Notes under the pieces: generated by a model
Told to the model about the DNA's origin: nothing
Database searches by the model: none
What the model saw: the letters and a program-made list of their open reading frames with translations, nothing else
In this document: one piece after another, positions 1 through 7,830 of the stretch
Layout of the letters: every line of letters begins with the position of its first letter
How positions within the stretch are numbered: the first letter of the stretch is position 1
Assembly (NCBI GenBank): GCA_029261035.1
Contig: JAJDCD010000023.1
Span: 372,001-436,000 of the forward strand
Length of the DNA: 64,000 nucleotides
Direction of reading: 5' to 3'
Source of the DNA: Candidatus Omnitrophota bacterium
GTDB lineage: Bacteria; Omnitrophota; Omnitrophia; Omnitrophales; JACROU01
Program-made: the position numbers and the translations under genes

Positions 1-1
1 C

Positions 2-340
2 CCAATACGTTATCGTAAGCGTTTGGAAAAGCAATTTGAAAAAATTTCTGAAGGCCTTGGTTTAGAACAAGATAGAGTGCTAAAAGAAGTTGCTTTGATG
101 GCAGAACGAGCCGATGTAACGGAAGAAATTGTAAGGCTAAACAGTCATATTGAATTGTTTCGAAAGACATTAAAACAAGGTAAAGACATTGGTAAGAGAC
201 TCGATTTTATTAGTCAAGAAATGAATCGAGAAGCGAATACTATTGCTTCGAAGTGTTTAGATGCAGCTATTGCTGAAAAGGTAGTTCAAATTAAATCTGA
301 AATAGAAAAAATTAAAGAACAAATTCAAAACGTCGAATAA
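2..340 (+). CDS. YicC family protein, C-terminal part (5' end outside window)
   Basis: The reading frame is open from base 2, so the true start lies before the window. The visible 112 residues are the charged helical C-terminal domain (DUF1732) of YicC-like proteins, with the recognisable runs EVALMAERADVTEEIVRLNSH, GKRLDFISQEMNREANTI and a final KSEIEKIKEQIQNVE. YicC proteins are linked to RNA turnover (an endoribonuclease role is described for the family). Gmk and RpoZ follow shortly, which is the usual yicC-remA-gmk-rpoZ order in many bacteria and supports the call. Confidence 0.85.
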   Translation, partial: PIRYRKRLEKQFEKISEGLGLEQDRVLKEVALMAERADVTEEIVRLNSHIELFRKTLKQGKDIGKRLDFISQEMNREANTIASKCLDAAIAEKVVQIKSEIEKIKEQIQNVE

Positions 341-386
341 TTTAGGCGCTTTGTTTATCTAGCAATCCAATGGAAGGAGATGGTAA

Positions 387-638
387 ATGAAGTTTTTGAA
401 TGTTGGTTTTAATAATTCAGTTTCACTGGATAGAGTCATTGCCATTGTTGGCTCTGAAGCATCTACATCCAGAAGGCTTAAGGATGAAGCAAAAAAACTT
501 GGTAAATTGATTGATGCGACAAATGGAAGAAAAACCAGAAGTATGATTGTGATTGATAGTGGGCATGTGGTGTTGTCCAGTGTTGAACCTGAAACCTTGC
601 TAGCACGTCAAGAAGATCTCTTGACCCGCAAGCAGTAA
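387..638 (+). CDS. RemA/DUF370 family regulator
   Basis: An 83-residue protein beginning MKFLNVGFNNSV, with IAIVGSEASTSRRLKDEAKK and an RKTRSMIVIDSGHVVLSS block, is a clear DUF370/RemA match by eye. RemA in Bacillus is a DNA-binding activator of matrix genes and forms ring oligomers. Here it sits between yicC and gmk, the commonest genomic position of the family even in organisms without a known matrix operon. A good ribosome binding site (aaggaga) stands before the ATG. Its target genes here cannot be read from sequence. Confidence 0.85.
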   Translation: MKFLNVGFNNSVSLDRVIAIVGSEASTSRRLKDEAKKLGKLIDATNGRKTRSMIVIDSGHVVLSSVEPETLLARQEDLLTRKQ

Positions 639-659
639 AGAAAGTTTCGAATCGGATTG

Positions 660-1259
660 ATGAAAAAAAAGAGTGCAAATGAAAATAAAACAGAAGGCAC
701 TTTATTTGTTCTTTCAGCTCCTTCAGGTGCTGGAAAGACAACTGTTACTCAAAAGATTTTAAAGCAAGATCGCAATTTAGTACGTTCGGTTTCTTGGACA
801 ACACGTCTGAGACGAGTGGGAGAGAAAGATAAGCAAGATTATTTTTTTGTAACACCTAAGCGTTTTTTGGATAAGCGTGAGAAGGATGGTTTTTTAGAAT
901 GGGCAAAAGTTTTTAACCAGTATTATGGAACGCCTAAATCTTTTGTGAATCAAAAGCTAAAATCTGGCAAAGATGTTGTTTTAGTTATTGATACTCGAGG
1001 GGCTAAAAAAGTAAAAAAGCAAACGAATTGTGTTCTTATCTTTTTAAAAGCGCCTACAATGAAAGTATTAAAAGAGCGCTTATTTAAAAGAAACACGGAT
1101 TCAAAAAAAGAGATTGAGAAGCGTCTCAAAGAAGTGAAGTATGAGATGGGGCAAGCTTCTTTCTATGATTACAAAGTAGCGAGTGGCACAATATTACAGA
1201 CGGTTAAAGAGATAAAACAGATTATTCAAAAAGAGCGTTTAAGAAAAAGAAATAAATAA
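660..1259 (+). CDS. gmk: Guanylate kinase
   Basis: Phosphorylates GMP to GDP in the cytoplasm. The P-loop SAPSGAGKTT is at about residue 20, followed by the GMP-binding SVSWTTRLRRVGEKDKQDYFF region and the lid/RNTDSKKEIEKRL stretch. Length of about 199 residues is normal for the family. Two starts are possible: TTG at 657 or ATG at 660, which are adjacent in frame; ATG is chosen. The gene is only 21 bases after the RemA-like gene and 11 bases before rpoZ, so the three are probably cotranscribed. The sequence is lysine-rich near its C-terminus. Confidence 0.95.
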   Translation: MKKKSANENKTEGTLFVLSAPSGAGKTTVTQKILKQDRNLVRSVSWTTRLRRVGEKDKQDYFFVTPKRFLDKREKDGFLEWAKVFNQYYGTPKSFVNQKLKSGKDVVLVIDTRGAKKVKKQTNCVLIFLKAPTMKVLKERLFKRNTDSKKEIEKRLKEVKYEMGQASFYDYKVASGTILQTVKEIKQIIQKERLRKRNK

Positions 1260-1270
1260 AGGAGAAAACA

Positions 1271-1480
1271 ATGGCATATATACCATTAGAAATTTTAATG
1301 AGGCAGTCGCCTAGTGTGTACAAACTAGCTCTAGCAGCTGCGGAAAGAGCGAATGAAATTAACGAAGGTTCTAAACCTTTGGTTCAATGTACTTCTAAAA
1401 AAGTCACAAGCATTGCAATGCAAGAATTTGCAGAAGGTCATTTTTCTGTAGAAGTAAAAAAAGAAAAAAAGAAAAAGTAA
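1271..1480 (+). CDS. rpoZ: RNA polymerase omega subunit
   Basis: A 69-residue protein with the omega signature: an N-terminal MAYIPLEIL segment, then YKLALAAAERANEI and the KKVTSIAMQEFAEG helix, ending in a lysine-rich tail. Omega binds the beta' subunit and assists polymerase assembly. The gene follows gmk by 11 bases, with a strong aaaggaga ribosome binding site at about 1258-1265. Short length and position (gmk-rpoZ-coaBC) are typical. Confidence 0.9.
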   Translation: MAYIPLEILMRQSPSVYKLALAAAERANEINEGSKPLVQCTSKKVTSIAMQEFAEGHFSVEVKKEKKKK

Positions 1481-1507
1481 TTTCCCTTGATTTTAAGGAG
1501 ATAGACT

Positions 1508-2053
1508 GTGGTTCAAGGCAAAAAGATTCTTATAGGGGTTACAGGAAGCATTTCTGCTTATCGAGTTTGCGATCTCATTGAGGCGTTGAAAGCGGAGGGT
1601 GCTGAAATTCAATGCATCCTGACTCAAGGGGGAAAGCGTTTTATGACGCCAGACACCCTTCGAGCTTTAACAGGGAAACCTGCTTACTCGGATATGTTTC
1701 AAGACCATGCTTTCTCAGGGCCTCTCCATACGGTTCTAGCCGACGAGGCTGATTTAATTGCCGTAATTCCTTCTAGCTGTGATTTTATTGCTAAGCTTGC
1801 TGCTGGTATCTGTGACGATTTACTTTCGGCGACGATCATTGCTTCTAAAGCGCCTGTTCTAATTGCTCCTGCAATGAACGATAATATGTTTTCTCATCCA
1901 ATGACTCAAAAAAATATTCAAGCTTTGGAAGCGATTGGATACCAATTTGTTGCTCCTGAAGAAGGACAACTTGTTTGTGGGCGTTTTAGTATGGGGCATA
2001 TCGCTTCTCAAGATAAATTAAAATCATCTATTGAAACCTTACTCAAAAAATAA
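1508..2053 (+). CDS. coaC: Phosphopantothenoylcysteine decarboxylase (stand-alone CoaC)
   Basis: An HFCD-family flavoprotein that decarboxylates 4'-phosphopantothenoylcysteine in coenzyme A synthesis. It starts at GTG 1508 behind an aaggag site. Visible motifs: GVTGSISAYR at the flavin-binding N-terminus, the candidate active-site His in GPLHTVLADEADL, and the substrate motif APAMNDNMF. At 181 residues it covers only the decarboxylase half of the usual CoaBC fusion; the synthetase half is the next gene, overlapping by one base. Both halves look intact, so this is a real split rather than a frameshifted fusion. Confidence 0.9.
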   Translation: MVQGKKILIGVTGSISAYRVCDLIEALKAEGAEIQCILTQGGKRFMTPDTLRALTGKPAYSDMFQDHAFSGPLHTVLADEADLIAVIPSSCDFIAKLAAGICDDLLSATIIASKAPVLIAPAMNDNMFSHPMTQKNIQALEAIGYQFVAPEEGQLVCGRFSMGHIASQDKLKSSIETLLKK

Positions 2054-2694
2054 TGAACTCAAAAAAAAGAACTCGAATTCTAGTAACAGCAGGGCCCACT
2101 AGAGAATGGTTGGATCCTATCCGTTTTATGAGCAACCCTTCTACGGGGGTTATGGGGTACGAAATTGCACGGCAAGCAAACAAGCTCAAACATAAAGTTA
2201 CTTTAATTAGTGGGCCTACTTTTTTAGAGCCTCCTAAAGGTGTTCGTTTTATCGGGATTGAATCTGCAGAGGATCTGAAAAAAATTCTTCAAAAAGAATT
2301 TTCAAAACACGACCTTCTTTTTATGACAGCAGCTATCGGAGACTATACTCCTATAAAAATATCTAAACAGAAGATAAAACGCGTTTCTTCTTTGAGCATT
2401 AAATTAAAACAAACACCGGATATTTTGGAATCGGTAGCAAAGAAAAAAAAGAAATCACAGACGGTTATTGGTTTTTGTTTGGAAACAGAAAAGCTGTTGG
2501 AAAATGCAAAAAAGAAACTGAAGAAAAAGCACTGCGACTATATCGTTGCTAATTATTTAGGAAAATCGAACCAACCTTTTGGGTCTGGAATGACAGAAGT
2601 AGTGTTGCTCGACTCGGATGGAGTAAAGCAAGAATTTAAACAGACTTCGAAGCCAGTGTTAGCAAAGAAACTAATACAGGAAGTTCTTCGTTAA
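2053..2694 (+). CDS. coaB: Phosphopantothenate-cysteine ligase (stand-alone CoaB)
   Basis: Joins 4'-phosphopantothenate and cysteine in coenzyme A synthesis. The protein opens with RILVTAGPTREWLDPIRFMS and NPSTGVMGYEIA, the nucleotide-binding hallmark of the CoaB domain, and later has TAAIGDYTP and a lysine-rich KLKQTPDIL region. The ATG shares its A with the TAA stop of coaC (TAATG), so translation is probably coupled. 213 residues equals the CoaB half of a CoaBC fusion. Confidence 0.9.
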   Translation: MNSKKRTRILVTAGPTREWLDPIRFMSNPSTGVMGYEIARQANKLKHKVTLISGPTFLEPPKGVRFIGIESAEDLKKILQKEFSKHDLLFMTAAIGDYTPIKISKQKIKRVSSLSIKLKQTPDILESVAKKKKKSQTVIGFCLETEKLLENAKKKLKKKHCDYIVANYLGKSNQPFGSGMTEVVLLDSDGVKQEFKQTSKPVLAKKLIQEVLR

Positions 2695-2706
2695 AAACCA
2701 GAATAG

Positions 2707-2732
2707 GTCATTGGTAGTTACCTCGCAATGAC
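2707..2732 (+). repeat. Short intergenic palindrome of the GTCATTG type
   Basis: Seven-base arms GTCATTG (2707-2713) and CAATGAC (2726-2732) flank a 12-base loop. The right part CCTCGCAATGAC recurs exactly at about 28779-28790 in another intergenic gap, so this is a degraded dispersed repeat rather than a chance hairpin. It lacks a T-run and is not a clear terminator. Confidence 0.5.
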
Positions 2733-2753
2733 ACTAACATCTAATTGAAACCT

Positions 2754-3428
2754 ATGAATCAAAAAGCTCAAGAATATTACAAACAAGGTTTAAACGCTTC
2801 TGCTCATGATCGTTGGGAAGAAGCAACGCGTCTGCTCAATGAAGCTATTAAGGAAGATAAAACCTTATTAGATGCTTATGAGGTTTTGAGTGTTGTTTAT
2901 GAAAGGCAAGAACGTTTAGATGAAGCGATAGATATTACTAAACAATTGATTGCACTGGACTCTGAGCATGTGATGGGCCACGCAAACCTTTCTCGGTTTT
3001 ATCAACAAAAAGGAATGATTTTTGAAGCGGAAGAAGAGCAGGCCGAAGCTCAAAGACTTTCGGCAAGCGAAGGGGGTAACCTTTCAGAAGAAGAAGCAAA
3101 AAAAGTAAAAGAAATAGAAGGAAAAATTGAGCGATATAGACAAGTTATTGAATTAGACCCCAAAGATATTTTGGGTTATTTCACATTAGGCAGCGCACTC
3201 CTTGAAGCAAAAAGATTTCGGGAAGCGGTGCAGATTTTATCTCAAGGCATGATGGTTGATTCCAACCATTCTTCAACCTATGTTGTTTTAGGGATGAGTT
3301 ACGAGTCCTTAGGCGACACCGTTCGAGCCAAAACGACCTATCAAATGGGCATTCCTATAGCGAAAAAACAAGGGGATCTTATTCCATTAAAAAAGATGGA
3401 AACCCGCCTGAAAAACTTAAGTAAATAA
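2754..3428 (+). CDS. Tetratricopeptide repeat protein, soluble
   Basis: About 224 residues with no signal peptide. TPR-like units are visible: EYYKQGLNASAHDRWEEATR, LLDAYEVLSVVYERQERLDE, HVMGHANLSRFYQQKGMIFE, then after an acidic linker another set (ILGYFTLGSALLEAKRFREA, SSTYVVLGMSYESLGDTVRA). Such scaffolds mediate protein contacts; the partner is unknown. ATG 2754 is preferred over in-frame TTG 2745, but neither has a clear ribosome binding site. It precedes a lipoprotein and a TPR/barrel protein that may work with it. Confidence 0.75.
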   Translation: MNQKAQEYYKQGLNASAHDRWEEATRLLNEAIKEDKTLLDAYEVLSVVYERQERLDEAIDITKQLIALDSEHVMGHANLSRFYQQKGMIFEAEEEQAEAQRLSASEGGNLSEEEAKKVKEIEGKIERYRQVIELDPKDILGYFTLGSALLEAKRFREAVQILSQGMMVDSNHSSTYVVLGMSYESLGDTVRAKTTYQMGIPIAKKQGDLIPLKKMETRLKNLSK

Positions 3429-3480
3429 ACTCGCTATTTTGGACGATAATATTATCTACCTATATATAAAGGGGTGTGCT

Positions 3481-3741
3481 ATGCAAACGAAGGCAAATAC
3501 AATTTTAGTAGCTTTGCTCTTGTGTGTTTTGTTCTTAATCAATTCTTGTGCTACTTCTGTTGAAAAACAGAACGCAGAAACGATCAAAAACATAGAACAG
3601 CCACAGAGAGTTGATGAAGCTTTAGGAGCTTTGAGAGAAAACCAAGAAGCAGAAGGTTTAGATTCTATTTCGCCACAAAACACTTTTGGTTTACAAGCGC
3701 GAGAAGGTTTTAATCAGGATGCATTGGACGCATTATCTTAA
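3481..3741 (+). CDS. Small putative lipoprotein
   Basis: ATG 3481 follows a purine-rich aaggggtg site and gives an 86-residue protein. An N-terminal hydrophobic stretch (ILVALLLCVLFLIN) ends at a lipobox-like LINSC, so Cys about 22 is the likely lipidated residue. The rest is Glu/Gln-rich and polar (VEKQNAETIKNIEQPQR) without a known domain. The stop is 13 bases before the next gene, so it is probably cotranscribed with the TPR/beta-barrel protein. Confidence 0.7.
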   Translation: MQTKANTILVALLLCVLFLINSCATSVEKQNAETIKNIEQPQRVDEALGALRENQEAEGLDSISPQNTFGLQAREGFNQDALDALS

Positions 3742-3754
3742 TAAAAGGATTTTT

Positions 3755-5167
3755 ATGAAGGTAAAGAATTTTGTATTATTAATCATGACAGTTGTGGTTT
3801 GTTTATTCGTTTTATATCCGTCCAGCTATGCTCAGCAAGATCCGTCTCAAAATACATCTGTTAAAAAAATTATTATTCAAGAGCCTGAAGATATTTATAA
3901 ATTATCTGTGGATGAAATCACACAGTCTAAGGCGGGCCAGGCATTTAAAAATGAAAATTATGAGGTAGCTCTAGAAGAGTTTCAGAAATTAAATAAACAA
4001 ACTCCCAATGATATTACCATTCTTAGATACCTCGGTTTATCCTATGATCGTCTCGGTCAATATGAAAAAGCGATAGAATCTTATAATAAGGCCTTAATGT
4101 TGTTTCCCTATCATGTCCCAACGCATTTTTATAAAGGATTAACGTTTTTAAAAATGGGAGAAACAAATAAGGGAATTAATGAGCTGACATATGTTCAAAG
4201 TTCAGATCCTGAAGGAATTTATGGTGTAAAAGTAAAGCCTATTCTTTCTCAAATTTCAGGGAAAGGAGTAGCTCAGGTAGAAAAAAAGCCTTGGAATTTT
4301 TATGGTCGTGCTGGATGGATGTATGATTCGAACGTGATTGTGGCTTCAGATGATAAAACGTTAAGAGGAGCAAATGCAGACACAAACGCAATGCGCTATG
4401 AACTGGATGGTCGTTTTGTTTATCGTATTTTTGAGAGACAAACAGAACAGGTCAGTGTGGAATATGGAGTTTCTCAGAGTTTGCATGACGACACCTTAAA
4501 CGAATTTAACTTTCATAGTCAACGTGCTGCTTTGCAATACTCTAGAATTGACACTTTTTTTGATAAACAGTGGATATCTCGTCTTCGTCACGATTTTAAT
4601 GCGGGGTTCTTAGATGATAATTTGTTTTCGATTGCCAATACGACTTCGCTGAATACATCGGTAAGCTTAATGCAACAAACATTGGCTAGTTTTTATATTC
4701 GTTATGGGTATACCCAATTTGGTCCAGACGGATCAATCTCTACACTTTTTTCTCGTGACGGGCATTATGCTGGGACCGGCATGAGTTTAACTTTTTTTAA
4801 CAAAAAACAAACTCATTGGATTTCATTGGGTTATGGCTGGGATGGGGCGGATACTTCAGGAAGTAATTTTGACTATTCTGCACAAAACATAAGTATATTA
4901 GTCCATACGCCATTAATTGAGAAAACGAGTGTTGATTTTGGGGTGTCTTACCGGCATGCGAATTATCGCAATTTTGATGGAAGTCTTTTTACCGACTCTC
5001 GGGATCGTCAAGATGACCTTGTTGTTTTAAATGCAGTTGTTTCTCGTTCGATTACGGATAATATTGTGATTCGTGCTTTTTACCGTTATTTCAATACAAG
5101 AAACACCAATGATATTTTCGAAAACCGAAGACATATTTCAGGTCTTGAAGTAAATTTCTCTTTATAA
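3755..5167 (+). CDS. Exported TPR plus beta-barrel outer-membrane protein
   Basis: The start is ATG 3755, preceded by aaaagga; upstream in-frame residues do not look like a signal sequence. MKVKNFVLLIMTVVVCLFVL...SYAQQ is a clean signal peptide. Residues about 55-150 are TPRs (AGQAFKNENYEVALEEFQKL, ITILRYLGLSYDRLGQYEKA, HVPTHFYKGLTFLKMGETNK). From about residue 170 the sequence alternates aromatic and polar residues (WNFYGRAGWMYDSN, VSYRHANYRNF, IRAFYRYFNTRN) and ends HISGLEVNFSL, as expected for a membrane barrel. TPR-then-barrel resembles Slam/PgaA-type outer-membrane exporters in plan, but no specific family is assigned. Confidence 0.75.
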   Translation: MKVKNFVLLIMTVVVCLFVLYPSSYAQQDPSQNTSVKKIIIQEPEDIYKLSVDEITQSKAGQAFKNENYEVALEEFQKLNKQTPNDITILRYLGLSYDRLGQYEKAIESYNKALMLFPYHVPTHFYKGLTFLKMGETNKGINELTYVQSSDPEGIYGVKVKPILSQISGKGVAQVEKKPWNFYGRAGWMYDSNVIVASDDKTLRGANADTNAMRYELDGRFVYRIFERQTEQVSVEYGVSQSLHDDTLNEFNFHSQRAALQYSRIDTFFDKQWISRLRHDFNAGFLDDNLFSIANTTSLNTSVSLMQQTLASFYIRYGYTQFGPDGSISTLFSRDGHYAGTGMSLTFFNKKQTHWISLGYGWDGADTSGSNFDYSAQNISILVHTPLIEKTSVDFGVSYRHANYRNFDGSLFTDSRDRQDDLVVLNAVVSRSITDNIVIRAFYRYFNTRNTNDIFENRRHISGLEVNFSL

Positions 5168-5282
5168 CCTCTTTTTATTAAATCCTATCTCATTTCATAA
5201 CAATAACTTACATAATTTGCACCTTTCTCTAGATTCAGTTACTCTTTAATTAGGTATTTAACAACTTAAAGAGGAATGAGTC

Positions 5283-6503
5283 GTGAAAAAATTTCAGAAA
5301 ATAACCAAACGTTATTTCATTCTTATTCTTTTACCGCTTTTTTTAATTTTCCCTATATCCGTATCCTTTGCTGGGAATTTGAGTAATGCTGAAGTAACCC
5401 ATAACGATATTGATGACTCTATTGATGAGATAAGTGTTACGGGTGTTAGTGGAACTAATTTGGATATTGGAACAACTTCAGGGTTGGGTATAGCAACTAT
5501 TGATATAGATGATTCAGTTGGAACAACCACAATCACGGAAGATATTGCTAATATAGAAACAATAACTATTGATGGTTCAGAGGGTGTGGATATAATTGAT
5601 ATGGGGGATGCCTCAGTTGAGCTCATTGAGTTTGTTGGTACGGATACAATCACAGGAGCTATTACGAATACAGAGGTTATAAATATAGTAGGAACCGAAA
5701 ATGCTGATGTAACAACTGTAGATGGAAGTCTTTCTAACATTGGGAATATTACAATAGAAGGGAACATAACGGTTATTGCTGGTTCTAATATCCCGGATAA
5801 GGAGTACTCTGTTAATGTTGGTGATACGACCACAATCACAGGAGAGATTACTAATGTAGGAACTATTGATATAGATGATTCAACGTATGGGGGAGCAGCA
5901 AGTGAGATGATTACTTTTATAGAGCTTGGAGGTAAACTCAGTTTGAATTTGAAATATGCTTATGCAAGCACCCCTTATACGATTCAAGTTCAAGTTAACG
6001 GAAATTCTGAGGGAATAGACAATGCTATAGCAGGTGATTTGAATGAACCGGATTTTGGGCAGTTATTTTTGGCAGGGCTTTTAAATTTAGGCAGAGGAAA
6101 AGAAATAGTAGATGGCAAAACTGATTTAACAAATTTCTTTACTGCGGGAATTACCCGAATTGATACTGTGACAAATACAGGGGCAGGTGATGTTGTCTTG
6201 TCCGGAGGAAATGTTGTTCAAGATTCAGGCAATCTGTGTGCCGTTACCTTTCAATTTGGTTCATCCTCTGTTTCAGGGGGTGGAACAGGAACGAGTGTCA
6301 GTGGAAGTGTTGGTTTTACTACTAATGGTGGAGGTTTGAGTTCTACAGGGTTTTCTAATAACTTTGCTACGAATGCAGAGGCTATTAATAGCAATACTAT
6401 TATTAATGGAGGAGGAGGTTCTGCATTAGCTGAATTAGGAAATGATGCTACGTATAACGTAGATTACAACTGCCCTTCAGGAAGTGCGGAAAGTTTTTCT
6501 TAA
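5283..6503 (+). CDS. Secreted repetitive beta-rich protein
   Basis: GTG start at 5283 after aaagaggaatg. A signal peptide (FILILLPLFLIFPISVSFAG) precedes an acidic, Thr/Ile-rich region with repeated units such as TTTITEDIANIETITID, DTITGAITNTEVINI and TTTITGEITNVGTIDIDDS, suggesting a beta-solenoid or adhesin-like fold over residues about 45-210. The C-terminal half is Gly/Ser/Asn-rich with one cysteine near the middle and one close to the end (YNCPSG). There are no catalytic motifs. It follows the TPR/beta-barrel gene after 115 bases and could be its surface client (inference). Confidence 0.65.
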   Translation: MKKFQKITKRYFILILLPLFLIFPISVSFAGNLSNAEVTHNDIDDSIDEISVTGVSGTNLDIGTTSGLGIATIDIDDSVGTTTITEDIANIETITIDGSEGVDIIDMGDASVELIEFVGTDTITGAITNTEVINIVGTENADVTTVDGSLSNIGNITIEGNITVIAGSNIPDKEYSVNVGDTTTITGEITNVGTIDIDDSTYGGAASEMITFIELGGKLSLNLKYAYASTPYTIQVQVNGNSEGIDNAIAGDLNEPDFGQLFLAGLLNLGRGKEIVDGKTDLTNFFTAGITRIDTVTNTGAGDVVLSGGNVVQDSGNLCAVTFQFGSSSVSGGGTGTSVSGSVGFTTNGGGLSSTGFSNNFATNAEAINSNTIINGGGGSALAELGNDATYNVDYNCPSGSAESFS

Positions 6504-6522
6504 TATTTGCGTGAGATTTGAG

Positions 6523-6611
6523 TGGTGCCGGGGACCGGACTTGAACCGGTACGAGATATTAATCTCTTGAGATTTTAAGTCTCATGCGTCTGCCAATTTC
6601 GCCACCCCGGC
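6523..6611 (-). tRNA. tRNA-Leu (anticodon UAA)
   Basis: Read on the minus strand, acceptor GCCGGGG pairs with CCCCGGC, discriminator A and an encoded CCA. The anticodon stem TGAGA/TCTCA holds loop CTTAAAA, giving anticodon TAA. A long variable arm (AGAGATTAATATCTCG) and TTCAAGT T-loop are present, as expected for a class II leucine tRNA. A broken copy of its 5' half lies about 169 bases further right. Confidence 0.95.
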
Positions 6612-6671
6612 AATGAGGTGACTAACAAATTTTGATATCTAATCCCTAATTCTAAATTCTTCTCTAGCTAT

Positions 6672-6780
6672 ATGCGTCTGCTAGTTTGACAAATTGATGT
6701 TCGCCAGTCGTGCACTTCGCTGTGAACCGTTTTTTGTGTTCACGCTTAGCATAGTGCGTGGCCAATTTCGCCACCCCGGC
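6672..6780 (-). pseudogene. Broken tRNA-Leu 5' half interrupted by palindromic DNA
   Basis: On the minus strand, bases 6780 to 6761 repeat exactly the first 20 bases of tRNA-Leu (GCCGGGGTGGCGAAATTGGC). The copy then enters about 80 bases of unrelated DNA with nested inverted repeats (GTGAAC/GTTCAC, GCACT/AGTGC), after which GCAGACGCAT (6681 to 6672), the next tRNA segment, reappears. The 5' flank is also similar to the flank of the intact tRNA. No 3' half, T-arm or closing acceptor strand is present, so it cannot be a functional tRNA. Confidence 0.65.
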
Positions 6781-6846
6781 GAGTGAAGTGACAAATTATA
6801 TATCAAATTGCCACTAGTTTTAAGTTATTTCCTGATAATCTTTTTT

Positions 6847-6921
6847 TGGAGGCACCGATCGGAATCGAACCGATGTATAGGAGTTTTGCAGACTCCTGCC
6901 TTACCACTTGGCTACGGTGCC
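6847..6921 (-). tRNA. tRNA-Cys (anticodon GCA)
   Basis: Minus-strand acceptor GGCACCG pairs with CGGTGCC; discriminator U and CCA are encoded, and U73 is an identity element of cysteine tRNA. Anticodon stem GGAGT/ACTCC encloses CTGCAAA, giving GCA. D-arm AGCCAAGTGGTAAGGC and T-arm CATCGGTTCGATTCCGATC are regular. The gene lies 236 bases from tRNA-Leu, on the same strand. Confidence 0.95.
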
Positions 6922-6982
6922 CTAAATTACGTATCAATCGATTTAGAGCCCCATATTGTATCCATATACTCAGAAAAAGCAA

Positions 6983-7115
6983 GTGACTGTCATCAGGCCG
7001 CACTCCGCGGACCATGGTGACTGTCACCAAGTCTACTTTCTAATTCAACCAACAAAATTAGGAACAAAAGTAACCATCACCAAAACCATCTTATGGTAAG
7101 TAAGTGACAGTCACC
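6983..7115. repeat. Dispersed palindrome, GTGACTGTCACC family (decayed pair)
   Basis: Bases 6983-7029 form an imperfect palindrome (GTGACTGTCATCAGG ... CCATGGTGACTGTCACC) with a CGC/GCG centre. A further GTGACAGTCACC at 7104-7115 and GTAACCATCACC at about 7069-7080 are decayed relatives. A better copy of the same element is at 17724-17777. Such units resemble REP-type elements of the kind mobilised by RAYT transposases elsewhere; no transposase is seen here. Confidence 0.6.
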
Positions 7116-7236
7116 CATATCAGGAAAAACACCTATCCAACACTGTTGAAACAGTTTAAAATAGAATTACATTTGTTGTATCTTGTGATTTTGAATAGTT
7201 TTAAAGAAAGAGACGTCTAATTAAAGGAAGTAACAC

Positions 7237-7830
7237 ATGAGTCCGATTGAGAAGCAAGATTTAAACTTGCTTCAAAAAGCTAAAACTGGGAATCAAGGCG
7301 CGTTTCGTGAATTGTATGATAAGTATTCCGGAAGAATTTTTGCTGTTTGCTATGGCAAAATAGGAAACCGAGAAGATGCTTATGATTTAGTTCAAGAAAC
7401 ATTTATTAAAGCCTTTCGATCATTGGACGGGTATAGAGGTGATGCACAGTTTTATAGTTGGGTTTATCGAATTGCAATGAATTGTTGTATGGATTTTTTA
7501 AGAAAGAAGCAGCGCCGGGGTAAGCGGGAGACTTTATCAGAGGATGTGGATCAGTCCGATGAAAATAAGCGTAAGGGAACGACTTTGGTTTCTTTAGATA
7601 ATCCGATGATGAATGTGGATGCGGCAGAGTTAGGAGAGCGAATTTTGGAGGCCATTCACGGATTGACCCAAGAGCATAAGGAAATGATTTTACTTAGAGA
7701 AGTTGAAGGAATGAGTTATGAAGAAATAGCGGAGCTTTTGGGTATCCAAAAAGGAACCGTGATGAGCCGTCTTTTTTATGCTAGGAAATTGTTGCAAGAA
7801 AAATTAAAAGAATGGGGTTTGAAGCCATAA
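7237..7830 (+). CDS. ECF-family RNA polymerase sigma factor
   Basis: A 197-residue sigma-70 protein. Region 2 is visible as FRELYDKYSGRIFAVCYG, EDAYDLVQETFIKAFRSLD and FYSWVYRIAMNCCMDFLRKK; region 4 as LREVEGMSYEEIAELLGI and GTVMSRLFYARKLL. Between them is a 40-residue charged linker. Start ATG 7237 follows aaaggaag. The stop overlaps the anti-sigma start. A short palindrome ACTGTTgaAACAGT at 7142-7155 lies upstream and could be a regulatory site. It is expected to drive its own operon and exported-protein genes. Confidence 0.92.
   Translation: MSPIEKQDLNLLQKAKTGNQGAFRELYDKYSGRIFAVCYGKIGNREDAYDLVQETFIKAFRSLDGYRGDAQFYSWVYRIAMNCCMDFLRKKQRRGKRETLSEDVDQSDENKRKGTTLVSLDNPMMNVDAAELGERILEAIHGLTQEHKEMILLREVEGMSYEEIAELLGIQKGTVMSRLFYARKLLQEKLKEWGLKP

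Noticed and set aside
2050-2056. Frameshift in a fused coaBC
   Set aside because: The upstream gene ends after its complete domain and the downstream gene has its own ATG and normal N-terminus; overlap of one base is typical of coupled genes here.
5312-5839. A 175-residue minus-strand frame opposite the repetitive secreted protein
   Set aside because: It is the antisense of Thr/Ile-rich repeats and has a Ser/Val/Ile-only composition with no start site; the plus-strand gene has a signal peptide and ribosome site.
5283-6503. CRISPR array suspected from repeated bases in the secreted-protein gene
   Set aside because: Repeats are degenerate, lie in one open reading frame and encode protein repeats; spacing is uneven.
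6803-7030. Frames on both strands over tRNA-Cys and the palindrome
   Set aside because: They pass through a complete tRNA and a repeat; peptides such as HRSESNRCIG are typical translated tRNA.
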